This document shows positions 33,845 through 46,060 of a stretch of DNA of 64,000 bases, piece after piece (the stretch's first letter is position 1; the number at the start of each line of letters is the position of its first letter). Source of the DNA: Dipteris shenzhenensis. Its lineage: Eukaryota > Polypodiophyta > Polypodiopsida > Gleicheniales. Location of the stretch: the NCBI GenBank assembly GCA_047967505.1, contig CM106541.1; one strand, 5' to 3'. The notes beneath the pieces are model-generated. The model was not told where the DNA came from. It ran no database searches and saw only the letters and a program-made list of their open reading frames with translations. The translations under genes and the position numbers were made by a program.

Positions 33845-36800
33845 TTTCTTTTTTTGAGCAAAAAGGTTTGTATTATATATTAACCTAGAAGATTTTACAA
33901 TGACATTCATGAAAAAATTCACCCTCTCATGAGGGTATATCCAGCACTAGTAGGAAGAATCACACGTTCCTACATAATTTTTAACAATGTTCGCGATATT
34001 ACAAACAAAGGTGACATCCAAACTACCATAAAAAGTTGGTAGTAACTTATGTGGCTTCAAACCTGTTCTTCTTTTACTTTGATATTGCTTGGCTAAATAT
34101 TTTGGTTGCTATCCATATTGACAAAGAGGTTTTGGAACTCTAGCTCATGTGCTTCAATCTCTTTTTCTAGTTGTATATGTGCTTCATTGAAATTAAACAT
34201 TCTTGATCATGTCTATCCTCTTCCTGTTGTTCAGTCAGATCATAAAAGCATCTTCAGCATTAGTGTACATCTGATAGAATTAAAAGTTGTTTTTGGCTAT
34301 CTAAATAAAGAAAAGATCATGTGCCCTTATTTGAATCCATAAAATTCTTTTGACCCTTGTTGTGGTTAGATGGCCTTCCAATTGGTTTCTCCCCTACATG
34401 GATCTGACCCAACTTCCAAACTTTCTTGGCGTTAGGATATGTTACAAAGAGGTGAAAAATGTTCCCTTGTGATCTTGACCCATCCATAGTTTCGCCTATG
34501 GATTTAGTCCAACACAGCTTTGTGTAGGACTAGCTATAGGAGAGTGGACATTTGATCCATACATTTTTTAAATCAGGACTTCCAACAAACTTTGTTGTCT
34601 GCTAGCTTCCATCTAGTGTTCAATGCTCTAAAAATCTGCTTAAAAATGTGAGGTCCAACCCAACTAAACTCTTTCCTATACACCAACATGGAGCTCCTTT
34701 CCACTACATGTTGCCACCCCAAAGCCCTAATCTTCTCGTGACTAATTCTAGCTCTTGGTTAATGAGTTTGAATTCTATTCTTATCTTAGGCCAAGTATTC
34801 TACCTTAATTTCTCTCTTTACCCCACAATTGACCCCAACATTGTAACCTTTTCTTGAAAACCTAATTGGCTTTAACAATATCTCCATCACCCAGAGGGTT
34901 TTCTTTATGGATAATAGAGACCCAAATAGAGTGGATACTTAGAAAGGAACCCCTACCAATGAAATTTATCCAAATTTTTAGGACTTTAAAAGCCATCCAC
35001 AATGACTTTAATAAGGAGCTACCTTGGTGGATCAAGGTTTAGGATTACACAGGTTAGCAAGCATAGGATACTTCTTCCACTTTAGATTAGGGATAAGAAC
35101 TACTTTAGTCATCCATGAAGCTAGGAGTTTGGAGGCAACCTATTGTATATCAATAATCCCTTAAAAACGGCAACCTTGCCTGATGGATCTTTTAAGAAAG
35201 AATGGCCGAGTCATCTATCCAGCCACACACATTAGCCGTCGCATTTGCAAGGAGAAGCTTGACATTGGTCCTAATCTCATATCTTGAAGGGTTTGGATTA
35301 GGAAGTCCCATCTAACCTATCATAAGTGTTGTTAAAATCCACTTTTAGAAAGCATCTGTCTTTTCATGTGTCTTTTTTATGCTCACAACCTTCCCATATG
35401 CTCACGATTGCTTCGATAAACCCTTTTTCTTCTTGATAAATCTACATGTCGAAATCCCACTCTAGCCTATCAAAAGCCTTTCCAAATTCCACATTTTAAA
35501 ATCATATGTCTTGTCCATGTTTCTTTTGCATCCTCACAAGCTTCCCAGATGCTCACAATTGCTTCAAGACAATGCCTACCTTTGATAAATCCTTTTTCTT
35601 CTTGATAAATCTACATGTCCATTTTATTCTTGGATTCGGAATAAATCTTGTGTCTATATTTTAGCATGGTAAGATGCCTCCAAAATTTTGGGCTTCTCCC
35701 TATTACCCTCTTTTGGAATGAACTTAATGAAACCTCCATTACTCTGACACGGTAATAGTAGCTGATTTTGAACACTATCCTACCATACTAGATGAAGGGT
35801 CCAACTAGGTTCCAAAGAAACCTATACAACTCAATTGGCAAAACATCCTTCCCCAAGTTCGTACCACAAGCCATTATATCAATAGCCTCTTTGAGTTTAT
35901 TTACATCGTTAAGGTGGGTTCTAGGAGAGAATTGTCAAATTTTTGCACTGGTTTTCTTCCTAACATTCTAACATTTCATACATACCCTTCTAACATCAAC
36001 ATTTGGCTCCACACATGTAGAGAGTAAGCTTTGGAAATGTTGATAAATAATATGTATATTTTCCTCTATTAAGCAAGCATGAGGTGAATCACTCTTGTTT
36101 AGAAGGGGATATCATGAAACTTGACTCTCTTTCTTGTAATGAGCTTGAATATTCTTTGGTGGGTCTATCAATCTTTCCTTCACACCACTCCCAATAGTAG
36201 AATTAAGTTTCGTTTTCTCTTTTCTCCTGAACTCTCTCTTTCCCAAAATGATGTCCTCTTGTGCCCTGATGTCTCCATGCCTTGCAAGCTTTTCCAAATC
36301 CTCTAGGATGCATGCTATATGACTCATTCTTCTTGCATTTTTGGCATTTTTGGCGATTCTTGAGTGCTTTCCACTACTATTTGCTAGATGATAGATGCAG
36401 GTAAAAGAGCTATAAATGTTCCATTATACACCTCATTTATCTCTTTTTGAGAACACTCTTTAAATGAAATAAATTTGGGGTCACCCTTGAACCAAGAGGG
36501 AGTTCTCTTCCCAAACCAAAATCACAAACCATGAAGGTCTATTTGTGATTTGACAAAGTAGGGGAAGAGTGTATTCCGTGCAGAGAGGCTAATCATTTTT
36601 CTTAAAAGATCTTGAGAGAGAAAAGCCCTATCAAGCCTACCTCTCTCTGTGCTCTCTTGTCTATCTACTAATACTACATGTGAAAGACCCAAAACTATTA
36701 GAGTCCGAGTATCCTTTAAGTTTTTCCAAGCATGTAATTCACTCCTCTTATCATATCGAGGCATCTATCTAATTTATTATCCACCATGTCAACATCTCCC

Positions 36801-37835
36801 AATACAAAGGCATTACCACTTAACATTGATAAGCATTCCCACATATGCATTCTACTTTGGGTGCTGGTAGGGGAACAATATGACATTATTGTGAATTGAA
36901 CCCCTTTCATAGCACACTACATAGCAATCTATCTCTGATCAACATCTTTTGATTCTCTAATTATACCTTCAATTAAAGTTTGAAAGTACACCAATTGCCC
37001 TACCACCCCTACCTTCTTCATGATTGGTATAATACCAGACTCTCCTTCTGTCTACAACTTTCAATCTAATTTCTAGAGTCAAACTTATGACCTTAACACC
37101 TTGAAGCTGTAGAAATATGGGGAGAGAGAGTTAGCTCTCAAGCAACTAGAAAGTTCCTCCCCTTTGGAGGGCTCAATGAGGCTGCACACATTAAGTGTGA
37201 GGCCACACACAATTAAGTGTGAGAAAATAATTTCACTTACAACTATCTTTTTCCCCTTCTTCTCCCTTGGGTTGGGGCTTCTGACTTGCGAAGTTGACTC
37301 CTTAACCTAGAATAATCTGCTTTCATTCTATATAGTGACCATGATTCTTCTTGAATTGAGAAGTCCTTTACTCCTGCCACATTAGATTTAGGAGAGATTT
37401 AGGAGTTCCTCCTCAGACTCAACATCCTCAATCAACTCTGTCACCATTGTATCCCCATTTTTTATGTCATCATCGAAGCCTTTGGACCATCTTGGCTTGA
37501 CCTCGACATCCTCAAAATGATTATGATGTCCTTGAATTCATTCTTCAATTTCTTATTCTAGAAATGCCTCAAAATAATTCTTGGAAATAAAGGATGAGTC
37601 CTCTTTTCCCTTGCTTATGAGGTCTCCAGAGGTAGCAAAGGTTTTACCTCCCTTCTTGGGTGGCTCAGAACTAGAGACATCCTAGGATGTGTTGGCTTTA
37701 AAGGCCCACTTATCTTTTGGAACAAAGAGAGGACTGGAAGATACAATAGTAGGTCTAGTATTGGTCTTTTTTTGGGGGACAAATTTTGACAATGTGGTTT
37801 GACAAGCCACATAAAATGCAGGAATTTGGGAGGTT
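33845..37835 (-). mobile_element. L1-like LINE, near full length but decayed
   Basis: Order on the - strand: CCHC knuckle CILCGLSNHIVKIC (CX2CX4HX4C, intact) at about 37785-37825; an acidic ORF1 tail (VKPRWSKGFDDDIK, near 37480); endonuclease traces (GDVDMVDNKLDR at about 36770-36805, where GDFNMV is usual, and STERGRLDRAFLSQDLL at about 36600-36650); reverse transcriptase motif FGKAFDRLEWDF at about 35450-35490 (family FxKAFDxxxW); an RQGC motif near 35180; and a C-terminal segment near 34660-34740. The 3' end reads, on -, ...ACAAACCTTTTTGCTC followed by an A-rich tail (33845-33885), typical of plant L1 elements. Many frameshifts and stops. Two partly duplicated copies of the 'cttcttgataaatctacatgtc' region lie in RT. 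Confidence 0.75.
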
Positions 37836-39230
37836 CTTGCAAACTAATTGTTATTTGCTTTGCAATTGGGAAATAGAAATGAGTCATATATTTAGAGTGG
37901 GCCAATATCCTACATAGACTCAATAATGTACTAAAATAATAGGGAGTGCACATGGAGAGCATGTGGAGGGCATGTGGAAATGTGTGGAGTGTGGAGTCAA
38001 AAGAACTGCACTATAAAAGAAGCCCCTCCCCTCTCTCTCAAGCATCTAATTTTCTCCTTGTAGCCTTGCCGTTGCCTTGTATCTAGCTCCTTCCATGCCT
38101 CTCCTTTCCCTTGAACCTTAGCCCCCTCTTCTTTGTAGTTCTCTCCCATTGGGAAGCTTTCTTGGCTTCTAGAACCAAGATCTTCCCTTCTTTTCCCATT
38201 TTCTCATACTTTTTTCCCTCTTCGCTGGGGAGCTCCGTTTGGGATATGTTCTGAGGGGATTCTCTAACCTTTAGGGCAACCTCATTCCAATATGTACTGT
38301 GGAAGCAACCCCTTCAGTAAGAGAAATCATTGCCTTTTCCTATTGCTCAAGTCACTCATGGACTGTTTTGGTACCCGGTTGCAAAACAGCCATAACTTCT
38401 TGCTCCGTACTCCATTTTGGTCGAAACCTATATCAAAATCTTCGTCTCTTTGAGCTCTATCCATTTATGTCTACTTCCCTGTTTTGATTTGCTGAGAAAA
38501 GGTTATGGTGTGCAGAACAGAGTAGACTTGGATTTGAAACAGTTTTGGAGTCTATTACTAAAATGGTCCTAACTTCTCATCTCTTGTTCCATTTTTCATG
38601 AACTATATGTCAACATTCTTGCCTTTTCAAACCCTAGAAGCATGCGTTGGTTTTGAGGGTCAAAGGAAGAGCTATTTCCATGCTATGATAGCTATATTTT
38701 TATTTTCAAAATTGTGGCTTCTCTTGTGTTGAGCTTTATCAAGATGATGCGACCCAACAACCCCATATGTTAGAATGTGCCCTACCAATTCAGCCCCTTC
38801 ACTTCCATCCATGTAGTTCTTAGTATGAAAATTTTCTTCCAACAAAGGCTTGCTCTTACGTTTCGTGCCGAACGCTTGGCAGAAATCAATGCTTCCCCTC
38901 AACCTTTCCTCTTTCCCATGTTAAACTATGATCTCACCTTTGATGTTTATATCTTTATCTTGCTTTGATTCGTCTATTTTCCTTTTCCTCTTGTTCTTTT
39001 AACTCTAAGAAGTGACTAGATTTAAGCCCCCAAATTCTATGTCACATCTTTTGGTGGAGTCCTATAGAGAATAACAAGGGTTCTGGTCAAGATCAAGTTG
39101 CATACAAACCTGTGGGATTCCCCTTGGGTTTATAAACTACTCTTTTTCAACTCTTAAGACCTCCCCTGTGTGAAAGATCCAATACAGTGCACACAAGACC
39201 AATGGAAGAACTAAGGAGGCTCAAATCACA
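37836..39230. other. Promoter-like and LTR-like sequence
   Basis: Contains TATAAAAG at 38010-38017 followed by a CT-rich leader (38,025-38,060) on the + strand, like a plant or LTR promoter. Phrases such as 'cataacttcttgctccgtactccattttggtc' resemble LTR-type repeats seen at 29-32 kb. No gene was recognised. Short frames have no motifs. Confidence 0.4.
38010..38017 (+). promoter_or_regulatory. TATA-box-like site
   Basis: TATAAAAG, 10-50 bases upstream of a pyrimidine-rich tract. No recognised coding sequence follows on the + strand, so it is more likely an LTR promoter remnant than a host gene promoter. Confidence 0.35.
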
Positions 39231-39454
39231 CTACATAAGACATGAGAGGGAGATTGAAAATGTTTATCTCTATTCAACAATATAAGATAGGCTTCTTATA
39301 TATAGAAAGAGCCTTTAGAATAGTTAACACATGTGGGATCCTCTCATCCACACCTCTCCTTGTGGATATCCTTGATCCACATCCTCACATTGAGATATGG
39401 TGCCATGTGCACATATTAGAGGCTAAGGTATGGTATAGGAATGCATTATAGTAG
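39050..39454 (-). mobile_element. Probable 3' LTR part of the Gypsy element
   Basis: On the - strand a purine tract (AAGAGGG) right after the integrase C-terminus is followed by TGGCTACTATAATGC, a plausible LTR start, and then by a TATA stretch (39297-39304) and leader-like sequence. The matching 5' LTR beyond 48.2 kb was not recognised, so limits are approximate. Confidence 0.35.
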
Positions 39455-40705
39455 CCACCCTCTTGATACTTCAATTTTCCCTTGTGGACTTTGGCTTTGT
39501 AGAGCAAGCAAAGGTTACCTTCATTAATCTCCTTATCTTTGAGATTTCTATCAAACCATACCTTCCTTCATCATTTTTTTGTTGTCATTGCATGGTAGGT
39601 TCTCAACCTCATTTTAGTATGCTTCTCAAGGTGGAGTAGTCGTGCTTCCAAGGATTCTTTATCACCAAGGTGCTCTTGTAATGCCACTCATAGACCAGGG
39701 ATAATGAGTTCCAATAGGAATACTACCTCTAACCCATATGCGAGTTGGAATGGCGTAAAACCTGCATTGACCTTAAAAGTGGTTTGGTAGGCCCATAAGG
39801 CAGAGTTAAGATTTTCCACCTAGTCAAAATATTTGGGCTCCACTACCTTTGTGAGAATACTGCAGAGGGTTTTATTTGTACATTCAGTGTCCATTTTAAT
39901 GACTACAAATAAAATTGTTTTCATCATTGTTGATATTGTGGTTCTATTGGAATTTATAATTGAAGATGTCCATGGAACATAACATGCAATGGTGGTCTTA
40001 GGTAGGAAGCTGGTGTTCCCATTGAATGGCTCCCCCTTGATTATCATGGTGTTGGCATTCACATGCAATGAATAGTTCGTGGTGCCTCCCTGATCTGTAG
40101 CCTTGGAACTTCACCCTTGATCCTATAGAATTCATCTAGGTCGAGGTAATCTTTTAATATGTTGTGCTTCGCCACAACCCAACATTCAATATCTTTTTGG
40201 TTGTGATATCGATTGAGAAATAACCTCTCACCACACCTTTGTTGTTCAATCATTACTATGGCCCTCTCATGCAGAAATACACATCTTCAGAGGACCATAT
40301 CCCTATCGTTTTTGTGTAGATGTCCTATGACCAATGTATGCAAATCTTTTCCTTTTGTTTGTTGATGTGGCTTTAGGAATATGGATGTGGAGAGTACTGT
40401 AAGATTTTTTCATGGTTATCTTTGTATATGAACACAAGGAACAATCCTATGTCAAGTAACTCATCGTCAATCTCTTCATTAGATGTTTTCTCTTTAGTGC
40501 GAGATAAAAAATCTACCCCATAGTGAGAAGAAGCAAGTTTATGAGTGATATGAAATTGAGGTCTTATAGTAGAAGCATTCAATTGATTAGTCTTGGTTTC
40601 ATGGTTGTTTTGTTGATTAAATACAATAATGCCTAATTATCCACAAAGAACATGAAAGGGTTTCCCAATAAGTAGTGCTAAAACTTCTCAACATTGTACA
40701 CCATT
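39440..40705 (-). pseudogene. Gypsy RNase H C-terminus and integrase remnant
   Basis: Begins with MVYNVEKFRHYLLGN-like RNase H sequence next to the Copia junction, then HYGVDFLSRTKEK, the usual post-RNase H signature (xxADxLSR), then zinc-binding and core integrase traces, ending with GFTPFQLAYGLEV (about 39,700-39,745) and a C-terminal KAKVHKGKL segment. Frameshifts and stops throughout. The catalytic acidic residues cannot all be identified. Confidence 0.7.
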
Positions 40706-40710
40706 CCTAG
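40706..40710. repeat. Target-site duplication, left copy (CCTAG)
   Basis: CCTAG precedes the terminal TG of the Copia LTR and the same five bases follow the terminal CA at 46056-46060. Five bases is the usual Copia target duplication. Confidence 0.9.
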
Positions 40711-41407
40711 TGTAAGAAAAAAATACGTCTGTGCTCAATAGATAACATGATCTCGTACGCAAGAGAGAAAACAAGATAGTATGGAGAATCAAAAATTTGA
40801 TTACTGTCAAACTAATACAATAGATGGTGCTGCCTCCCAACCGTGCGCTCCTGTGAAAGAAGCTTCGATGGCGTGCTGGAAATAGTAGAAGATGGAGGCT
40901 GGATGCTAAGGAATCAGGGTTGGTGTAGCTAGTGATGAAATGGGCTTCACGGGCTTGCTCTTATATAGCCACCAGTCATAGTCAGTTAGGCTCAATTGGG
41001 TGATCGACCCAGTCCGCCCAAAACAGTCGACTAGGGGTCGGTCCCAAAATAGGCCATTGACCATACGATAGAACCATCATTCAACCCAGAGCCATCCGGG
41101 ATCATCTGAGGCTCCAAACGGGCCCTGCAACCCGAGAGTGGGTTGCCCTAGGAAATGCTCCATCTACCCTCAGTGCGGTCAATCAAGGGATGCCTTCCCG
41201 CACTTGCATGTAGCCTAGTTGGCGGTGTGCCAACTCTATCTGAAGCCGTCCAGCCATCAGGCCACACATGGCCCCCATCTGGTGTCCAAACCAGGACCTA
41301 CCGGATAACCGAGCTACTCAAATGCCTTCTCCTCATATGGGGGGCTTACAAATAGAGTTAGCTGGTTCCTGTGTAGTTACATGAGAGTGGAGCATTGATA
41401 TCTAACA
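40711..41407 (-). repeat. Copia 3' LTR (697 bp)
   Basis: Starts TGTAAGAAAAAAATACG and ends GATATCTAACA on the + strand, so on the element strand it runs TG...CA. It matches the right LTR for most of its length. It contains about 80 bases (near 41,148-41,235) missing from the right LTR and lacks about 30 bases present there. Confidence 0.9.
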
Positions 41408-41420
41408 CCCCCCCTCAATG
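41408..41420 (-). other. Copia polypurine tract
   Basis: On the element strand, ATTGAGGGGGGGG directly precedes the 3' LTR, the expected primer for plus-strand DNA synthesis. Confidence 0.8.
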
Positions 41421-41429
41421 TCCACCTGC

Positions 41430-44400
41430 AAGTGAACTTACTTTTTCGGCCCAATGCCAAGTCGATGAAGATGCCTCTCCAGCAAGTCTCTTCCAAGACC
41501 CTTCGTGAAGATGTCTGCAACATTCTCTGTAGTCGGACAATACACCAAGTCGACCTCTCCATCCATGATGAGCTCGCATACAAAGTGATATTGAATCTCA
41601 ATGTGTTTTGTGCGAACGTGGAACATCGGGTTCTTTGCAATCGCCATGCAACTCTAATTGTCACATGATAACTGCATAGGCTTGTTCTGCACTGCACCCA
41701 TGTCCCCCAAAATCCTCCTCAATCACACTGCCTCGCAAGAAGCAAAGCATGCAGATTTGTACTCGGCCTCGGTAGAAGAAAGAGCAATTGTGGGTTGCTT
41801 CTTGCTGACCCATGACACAACTCCAGATCCAAGTGAGAAACAGTACCGTGTCACTGATCTCGTGCTGTCCATGTCTCCTGCCCAGTCTGAGTCACAGAAT
41901 CTGGTCAAGATGTTGCCCTTGGTATAGGTGATGCCATAATCAAGTGTGCCTTTGATGTATTTCAGCACCTGCATCCCTGCCCTCCAATGGTTCTCCCGAG
42001 GCTTATTGGAAAACCTGCTTAGTATACCAGTTGCAAAACTGATGTCTGACAGTGTGTTGCACACATAAATCAAGCTGCCCACAAGTCTTTTGTACTTCGC
42101 TTCATCCACCAGTGGTGATGAATCCTCGTTTGAGAGCTATGCGTCAACCTCCATAGGGGTACCAACTGTCTTGCACTTAGCCATGCAAAAAGCCTTTAGT
42201 ATCTCTCCAGCATACTTCAGCTGTGAAATGAAGATCTGTTTCGGCTCCTGCCAAACTTCAATCCCCAAACAGAAATGCATCAGTTCGAGGTCTGTCATTT
42301 CAAACTCTCTTCCTAGTAAATGTTTCGTCTATGAGATCTTCTCTTCGTGGTTCCCTCTTATGACAAGGTCGTCCACATAAAGGACCACGATCATACACCT
42401 GTCTCCTTCTCTGAAGATATACAAATTTGCATCAGATGGGCTCCTCCTGAACCCGTTTTGTAGAAAGTAGGCATCAATTCGCTGGTACCACGCTCGTGGG
42501 GCCTGTTTCAGCCCGTAAAGTGCCTTCTTCAGTTTGCAGACTTTACCTTTTGAATCGGGGATCTCAAAACTTGGTGGTTGTTCCATGTATACCTCCTCCT
42601 TGAGATCTCCATTCAGAAAAGGCGGATTTCGCATCCATCTGAAACACGGGCCAACTTCCTTGGGCAGCTAAAGCCAAAACATTGCGAATTGTGGTTAGTC
42701 GAGCTGTGGGAGCAAACGTATCTTGATAATCAAAACCATGTACCTATGCAAATCCTTTTGCCACGAGCCGAGCCTTGTATTTATCCAACGTGCCGTCGGA
42801 CTTGTACTTGGTCTTGTATACCCACTTGGTTCTGATTACCTTGCGTTTTAGTGGTTGATCCACAAGGTCCCAAGTGTTGTTCTTCATTATGGAGCCATAC
42901 TTCGACCGCATAGCCTCCATCCACCTATCATCGCCCTGTGCCTCTTCAAGACACTTGGGTTCATCAGCACAGATCACTTCTGTCATCAAAGTATAGTTGA
43001 CCAAGTGTTCCTGCGCCCTTCTTTGCTCCTCTAATTTCTTGGACCAGCGGTGTTCATATGGTTCCTCCTCAATGGCTGGAGGTTCTCTGCCGTCCAAAAG
43101 CTGCTTTACCCACTTCAAAAATGGCCGTTGCCATTGTGGTTTTGCAGGCTCTTCTTCATCTTCTTTGTCTTGAATCCTCCCAAGCACCATTGGGGGAGTT
43201 CGGTCTGCTATCGTGGCGATACTGGATGGATATCCTGGTCCTGGTTGTCCGGGAAGGAAGCATCCTCCTCCAATTGATGCAGTTGTTCTGAGAAGACCAC
43301 ATCGTGACTTATAATTACCTTCTTGGTAATAGGGTTATAGAGATGGTAACCCTTCGCCTCTTCACTGTAGCCCAAGAAAATACACTTCCGACTCTTCGGT
43401 TCCCATTTGGTCCTAGTAGCATTAGGGACATGCACAAAACAGTCACATCCAAAAACTCTGAAATGTGTAGCTGAAGGTTTCTTACTAAAAAAGGCTTGCA
43501 GTGGAGGCATCTCGTTCACAGCCTTCGTGTAGCTACGATTCAGGATGTAAACTGCAGTGTTACATGCTTCAGCCCAGAAAGTCTTTGGCAAATCGTTCCC
43601 TTTCATCATACTCTGGCCCATTTTGCAGATGACGCACATCTTGCGTTCTGCTACTCCATTTTGCTGTGATGTATGTGGCGGGGGTTTCTGCGTCTTGATC
43701 CCGTGACTTTTGCAGTAACTTTCGAATTCAGTCAATGTGAACTCTCCACCTCTGTCTGATCTCAGCTTCTTCACCTTCCTCCCCGATTCTTTCTCGACCA
43801 TTACATGTCATTCCTTGAACCTACTGAAAGCCTCGTCTTTCGTCTTCAGGAAGTATATCCATATCCTTCTACTGTAGTCGTCGATCAGCGTCATGAAGTA
43901 GTAGGAACCACCTAAAGCTTCTGTCTCCATCTTTCCGCAGAGGTCCGTGTGAACGAGCTCTAGAGGAGCCTTTGCCTTGCTGGCCTCTTTAGGAAAGGGA
44001 TGCCGATGCTGCTTGCCCATCATGCAAGCTTCACATACATCAGGCAGATCTGAAATTTCTGGTAGGTCTGCAATCATTCCACTTTTATGCATCTCCTTTA
44101 AAGAACTAAGGTTTAGATGACCAAACCTCTCATGCCACAACTTAGTGTTCTTCACATCCGCTCGAGCACTGAAAGCTGAGAGTTCGTAAATGTTGTTGCG
44201 CTGTGTACCTTTACCAATGACCTTCCCTTGAAGATCCAGAATTTGTGCACCATTCTTATCGAATTGAACTTTGAGGTCCCAATCCGTAATCGTAGAAACG
44301 GACAAGTTTCTCTTAATATCTGGCACATAAAGAACATCGAACAACTGTTTTACAACTCCATCTGACTTGAGAGCAATCGTACCTTTTCCTTTTGCTGGAC

Positions 44401-44512
44401 ATTTTGCATCATTGCCAACCGCTACCAGGATGTCATTCCCTACCGGTTGTAGAGAGGTATACCAATCCTTCTGACTGGTCATGTGGCACAATGCACCACT
44501 GTCAATGATCTA
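41430..44512 (-). pseudogene. Copia pol: protease, integrase, RT, RNase H (broken)
   Basis: Reads down-coordinate. Protease starts IIDSGALCHMTS, just after a TAG (44510-44512) where the family has Trp. Integrase has the zinc-binding HERFGHLN...CEACMMGKQ, then HTDLCGK, KLRSDRGGEF and NGVAERKM, carrying the D, D, E residues. A TGA splits it at 43808-43810. A frameshift near 43,200 precedes RT, with KWVYKTKYKSDG, QMDAKSAFLNGDL, KALYGLKQAPRAWY and the active-site YVDD near 42,375. RNase H shows FCDSDWAGD and ALSSTEAEYK (about 41,760-41,880). Further stops lie at 42744, 42137, 41723 and 41654. Most stops fit C-to-T or G-to-A change of Gln or Trp codons. Confidence 0.9.
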
Positions 44513-45348
44513 AGGTTCATCCGCAGGTAGATGAACTGCCTCCGTGCAAATCTCCTCAATTGCTATGAACAGCTCTATTGGTGCTGCTTGCGCGCTGATG
44601 CTGGACTCTTTCTTTACTCCGTTCTTCTCATCTGCAATCTTCTTTCGGCACTCATTCTGCTTGTGCCCTGCCTTGTTGCAATAGAAGCACTTGATCTTCT
44701 TCTTTCTCTTTTTATCATCAGAAGAAGATGGGTTACCAGAGTCCTTAACCTTACCTTTCTTTGATCTAGTCCAGAAAGCCGAATCTTCTCCAGTCCTCGT
44801 CTTTTGACACATCTCCTCCTCCAGAAGCATCGCGCTGAAATCCTCAAAGTTGAGGGGCGGATTTCTGTTCTCCATATGCACCTTCGTGCTAGATTCTCAC
44901 TGGTGATGGTGATGCCAATCGCAGTCATCTGATCGTGCAAATTCTTCACCCTGGTGATGAACTTCTCTGCCACTTCAGTCTCAGACAACTTCTCGTTCGC
45001 GAGTTGAGTCTCCAAATTCTGAATTCGCGTCCATGCCTCCTCCACTGTGGTGACATGTTGAATTAACACCATGACGGAATCATTAACACTGCAAACAATA
45101 GAACACAGCGCATTTGCATTTCTACTTGTCCACGTGAGAATCTCATCTGCAGTTGGTACTATCTGTTGTCTTGCATTGGCTGGATCCGATGTCGCAACTG
45201 GCCTCACGTCCACCCCAGTAGCAGTGTCCCAAAGCTCGTATGCGCTTAGGATGGTCTTCATCTTGAACTTCCAGAGAGGATAGTTAGAGCCGTCCAACTT
45301 TCTGCTTTCAACGAACGGTGGGATTCGCAGTCTTGTGGGCTGGGCCAT
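44513..45348 (-). pseudogene. Copia gag with zinc knuckle (frameshifted)
   Basis: Starts MAQPTRLRIPPFVESRKLDG, with the gag NYPLWKFKMKTIL motif, TVEEAWTRIQNLE and IGITITSENLARR. A frameshift near 44,880 then moves the frame to MENRNPPLNFEDF...MLLEEE and the CCHC knuckle CFYCNKAGHKQNEC (about 44,645-44,690), which is intact. The ATG at 45348 is 59 bases from the primer binding site, a normal spacing for a Copia leader. Confidence 0.9.
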
Positions 45349-45406
45349 CTCTCACAATCTGCTCGCAAACAAAAACACACTACCAAATCTTCTTACTAGA
45401 GTCCAA

Positions 45407-45418
45407 GCTATGATACCA
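45407..45418 (-). other. Copia primer binding site (tRNA-iMet)
   Basis: TGGTATCATAGC on the element strand, immediately beside the 5' LTR. It differs by one base from the canonical TGGTATCAGAGC. Confidence 0.85.
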
Positions 45419-46055
45419 TGTAAGAAAAAAATACGTCGTCTATGCTTAACAGATAACAGGATCTCGTACGCAAGAGAGAAAACAAGATAGTATGGAGAAT
45501 CAAAAATTTGATTACTGTAGAACTGATACAATAGATGGCGCTGCCTCCCAACCGTGTGCTCCTGTGAAAGAAGCTTCAATGGCGTGCTGAAAACAGTAGA
45601 AGACGGAGGCTGGATACTAAGAAATCAGGGTTGCTATAGCCAGTGATGAAATGGGCTTCACGAGCTTGCCCTTATATAGCCACCACAGTCGTAGTCAGTA
45701 AGGCTCAATTGGGTGATCAACCCAGTCTGCCTAAAACGGTCGACTGGGGTTCAGTCTCGAAATAGGCCATTGACCATACGATAGAACCGGTGCGCAAAAC
45801 AGAGCAACTAACCTACGGAGCCCGTTCGGCCCAGAGTCAATCCGGGATCATCTGAGGCTCCAAACGGGCCTCGTAACCCGAGAGTGGCTGAAGCCATCCA
45901 GCCATCAGGCCACACATGGCCCCCATTTGGTGTCCAAACCAGGACCTACCGGATAACCAAACTACTCAAATGCCTTCTCCTCATATGGGGGGCTTACAAG
46001 TAAAGTTAGCTAGTTCCCGCGTAGCTACATGAGAGTGGAGCATTGATATCTAACA
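45419..46055 (-). repeat. Copia 5' LTR (637 bp)
   Basis: Right-hand LTR, the promoter end of this - strand element. It shares ends and most of the sequence with the left LTR. It carries an extra block near 45,790-45,825 ('ccggtgcgcaaaacagagc...') and lacks the approximately 80-base block near 41,148-41,235 of the left one. Confidence 0.9.
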
Positions 46056-46060
46056 CCTAG
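46056..46060. repeat. Target-site duplication, right copy (CCTAG)
   Basis: Pairs with 40706-40710. Confidence 0.9.

Larger units (their letters stand above)
40711..46055 (-). mobile_element. Complete Ty1/Copia element, coding-defective
   Basis: 5,345 bases bounded by LTRs, a 5-bp target duplication, a tRNA-iMet primer site next to the 5' LTR and a polypurine tract next to the 3' LTR. The gene order gag, protease, integrase, RT, RNase H is the Copia order. Structure is complete but the polyprotein carries frameshifts and at least six premature stops, so it could only move with proteins from another copy. Confidence 0.93.

Noticed and set aside
43050-43291. Two + strand frames in the Copia region
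   Set aside because: Antisense shadows of the pol polyprotein.
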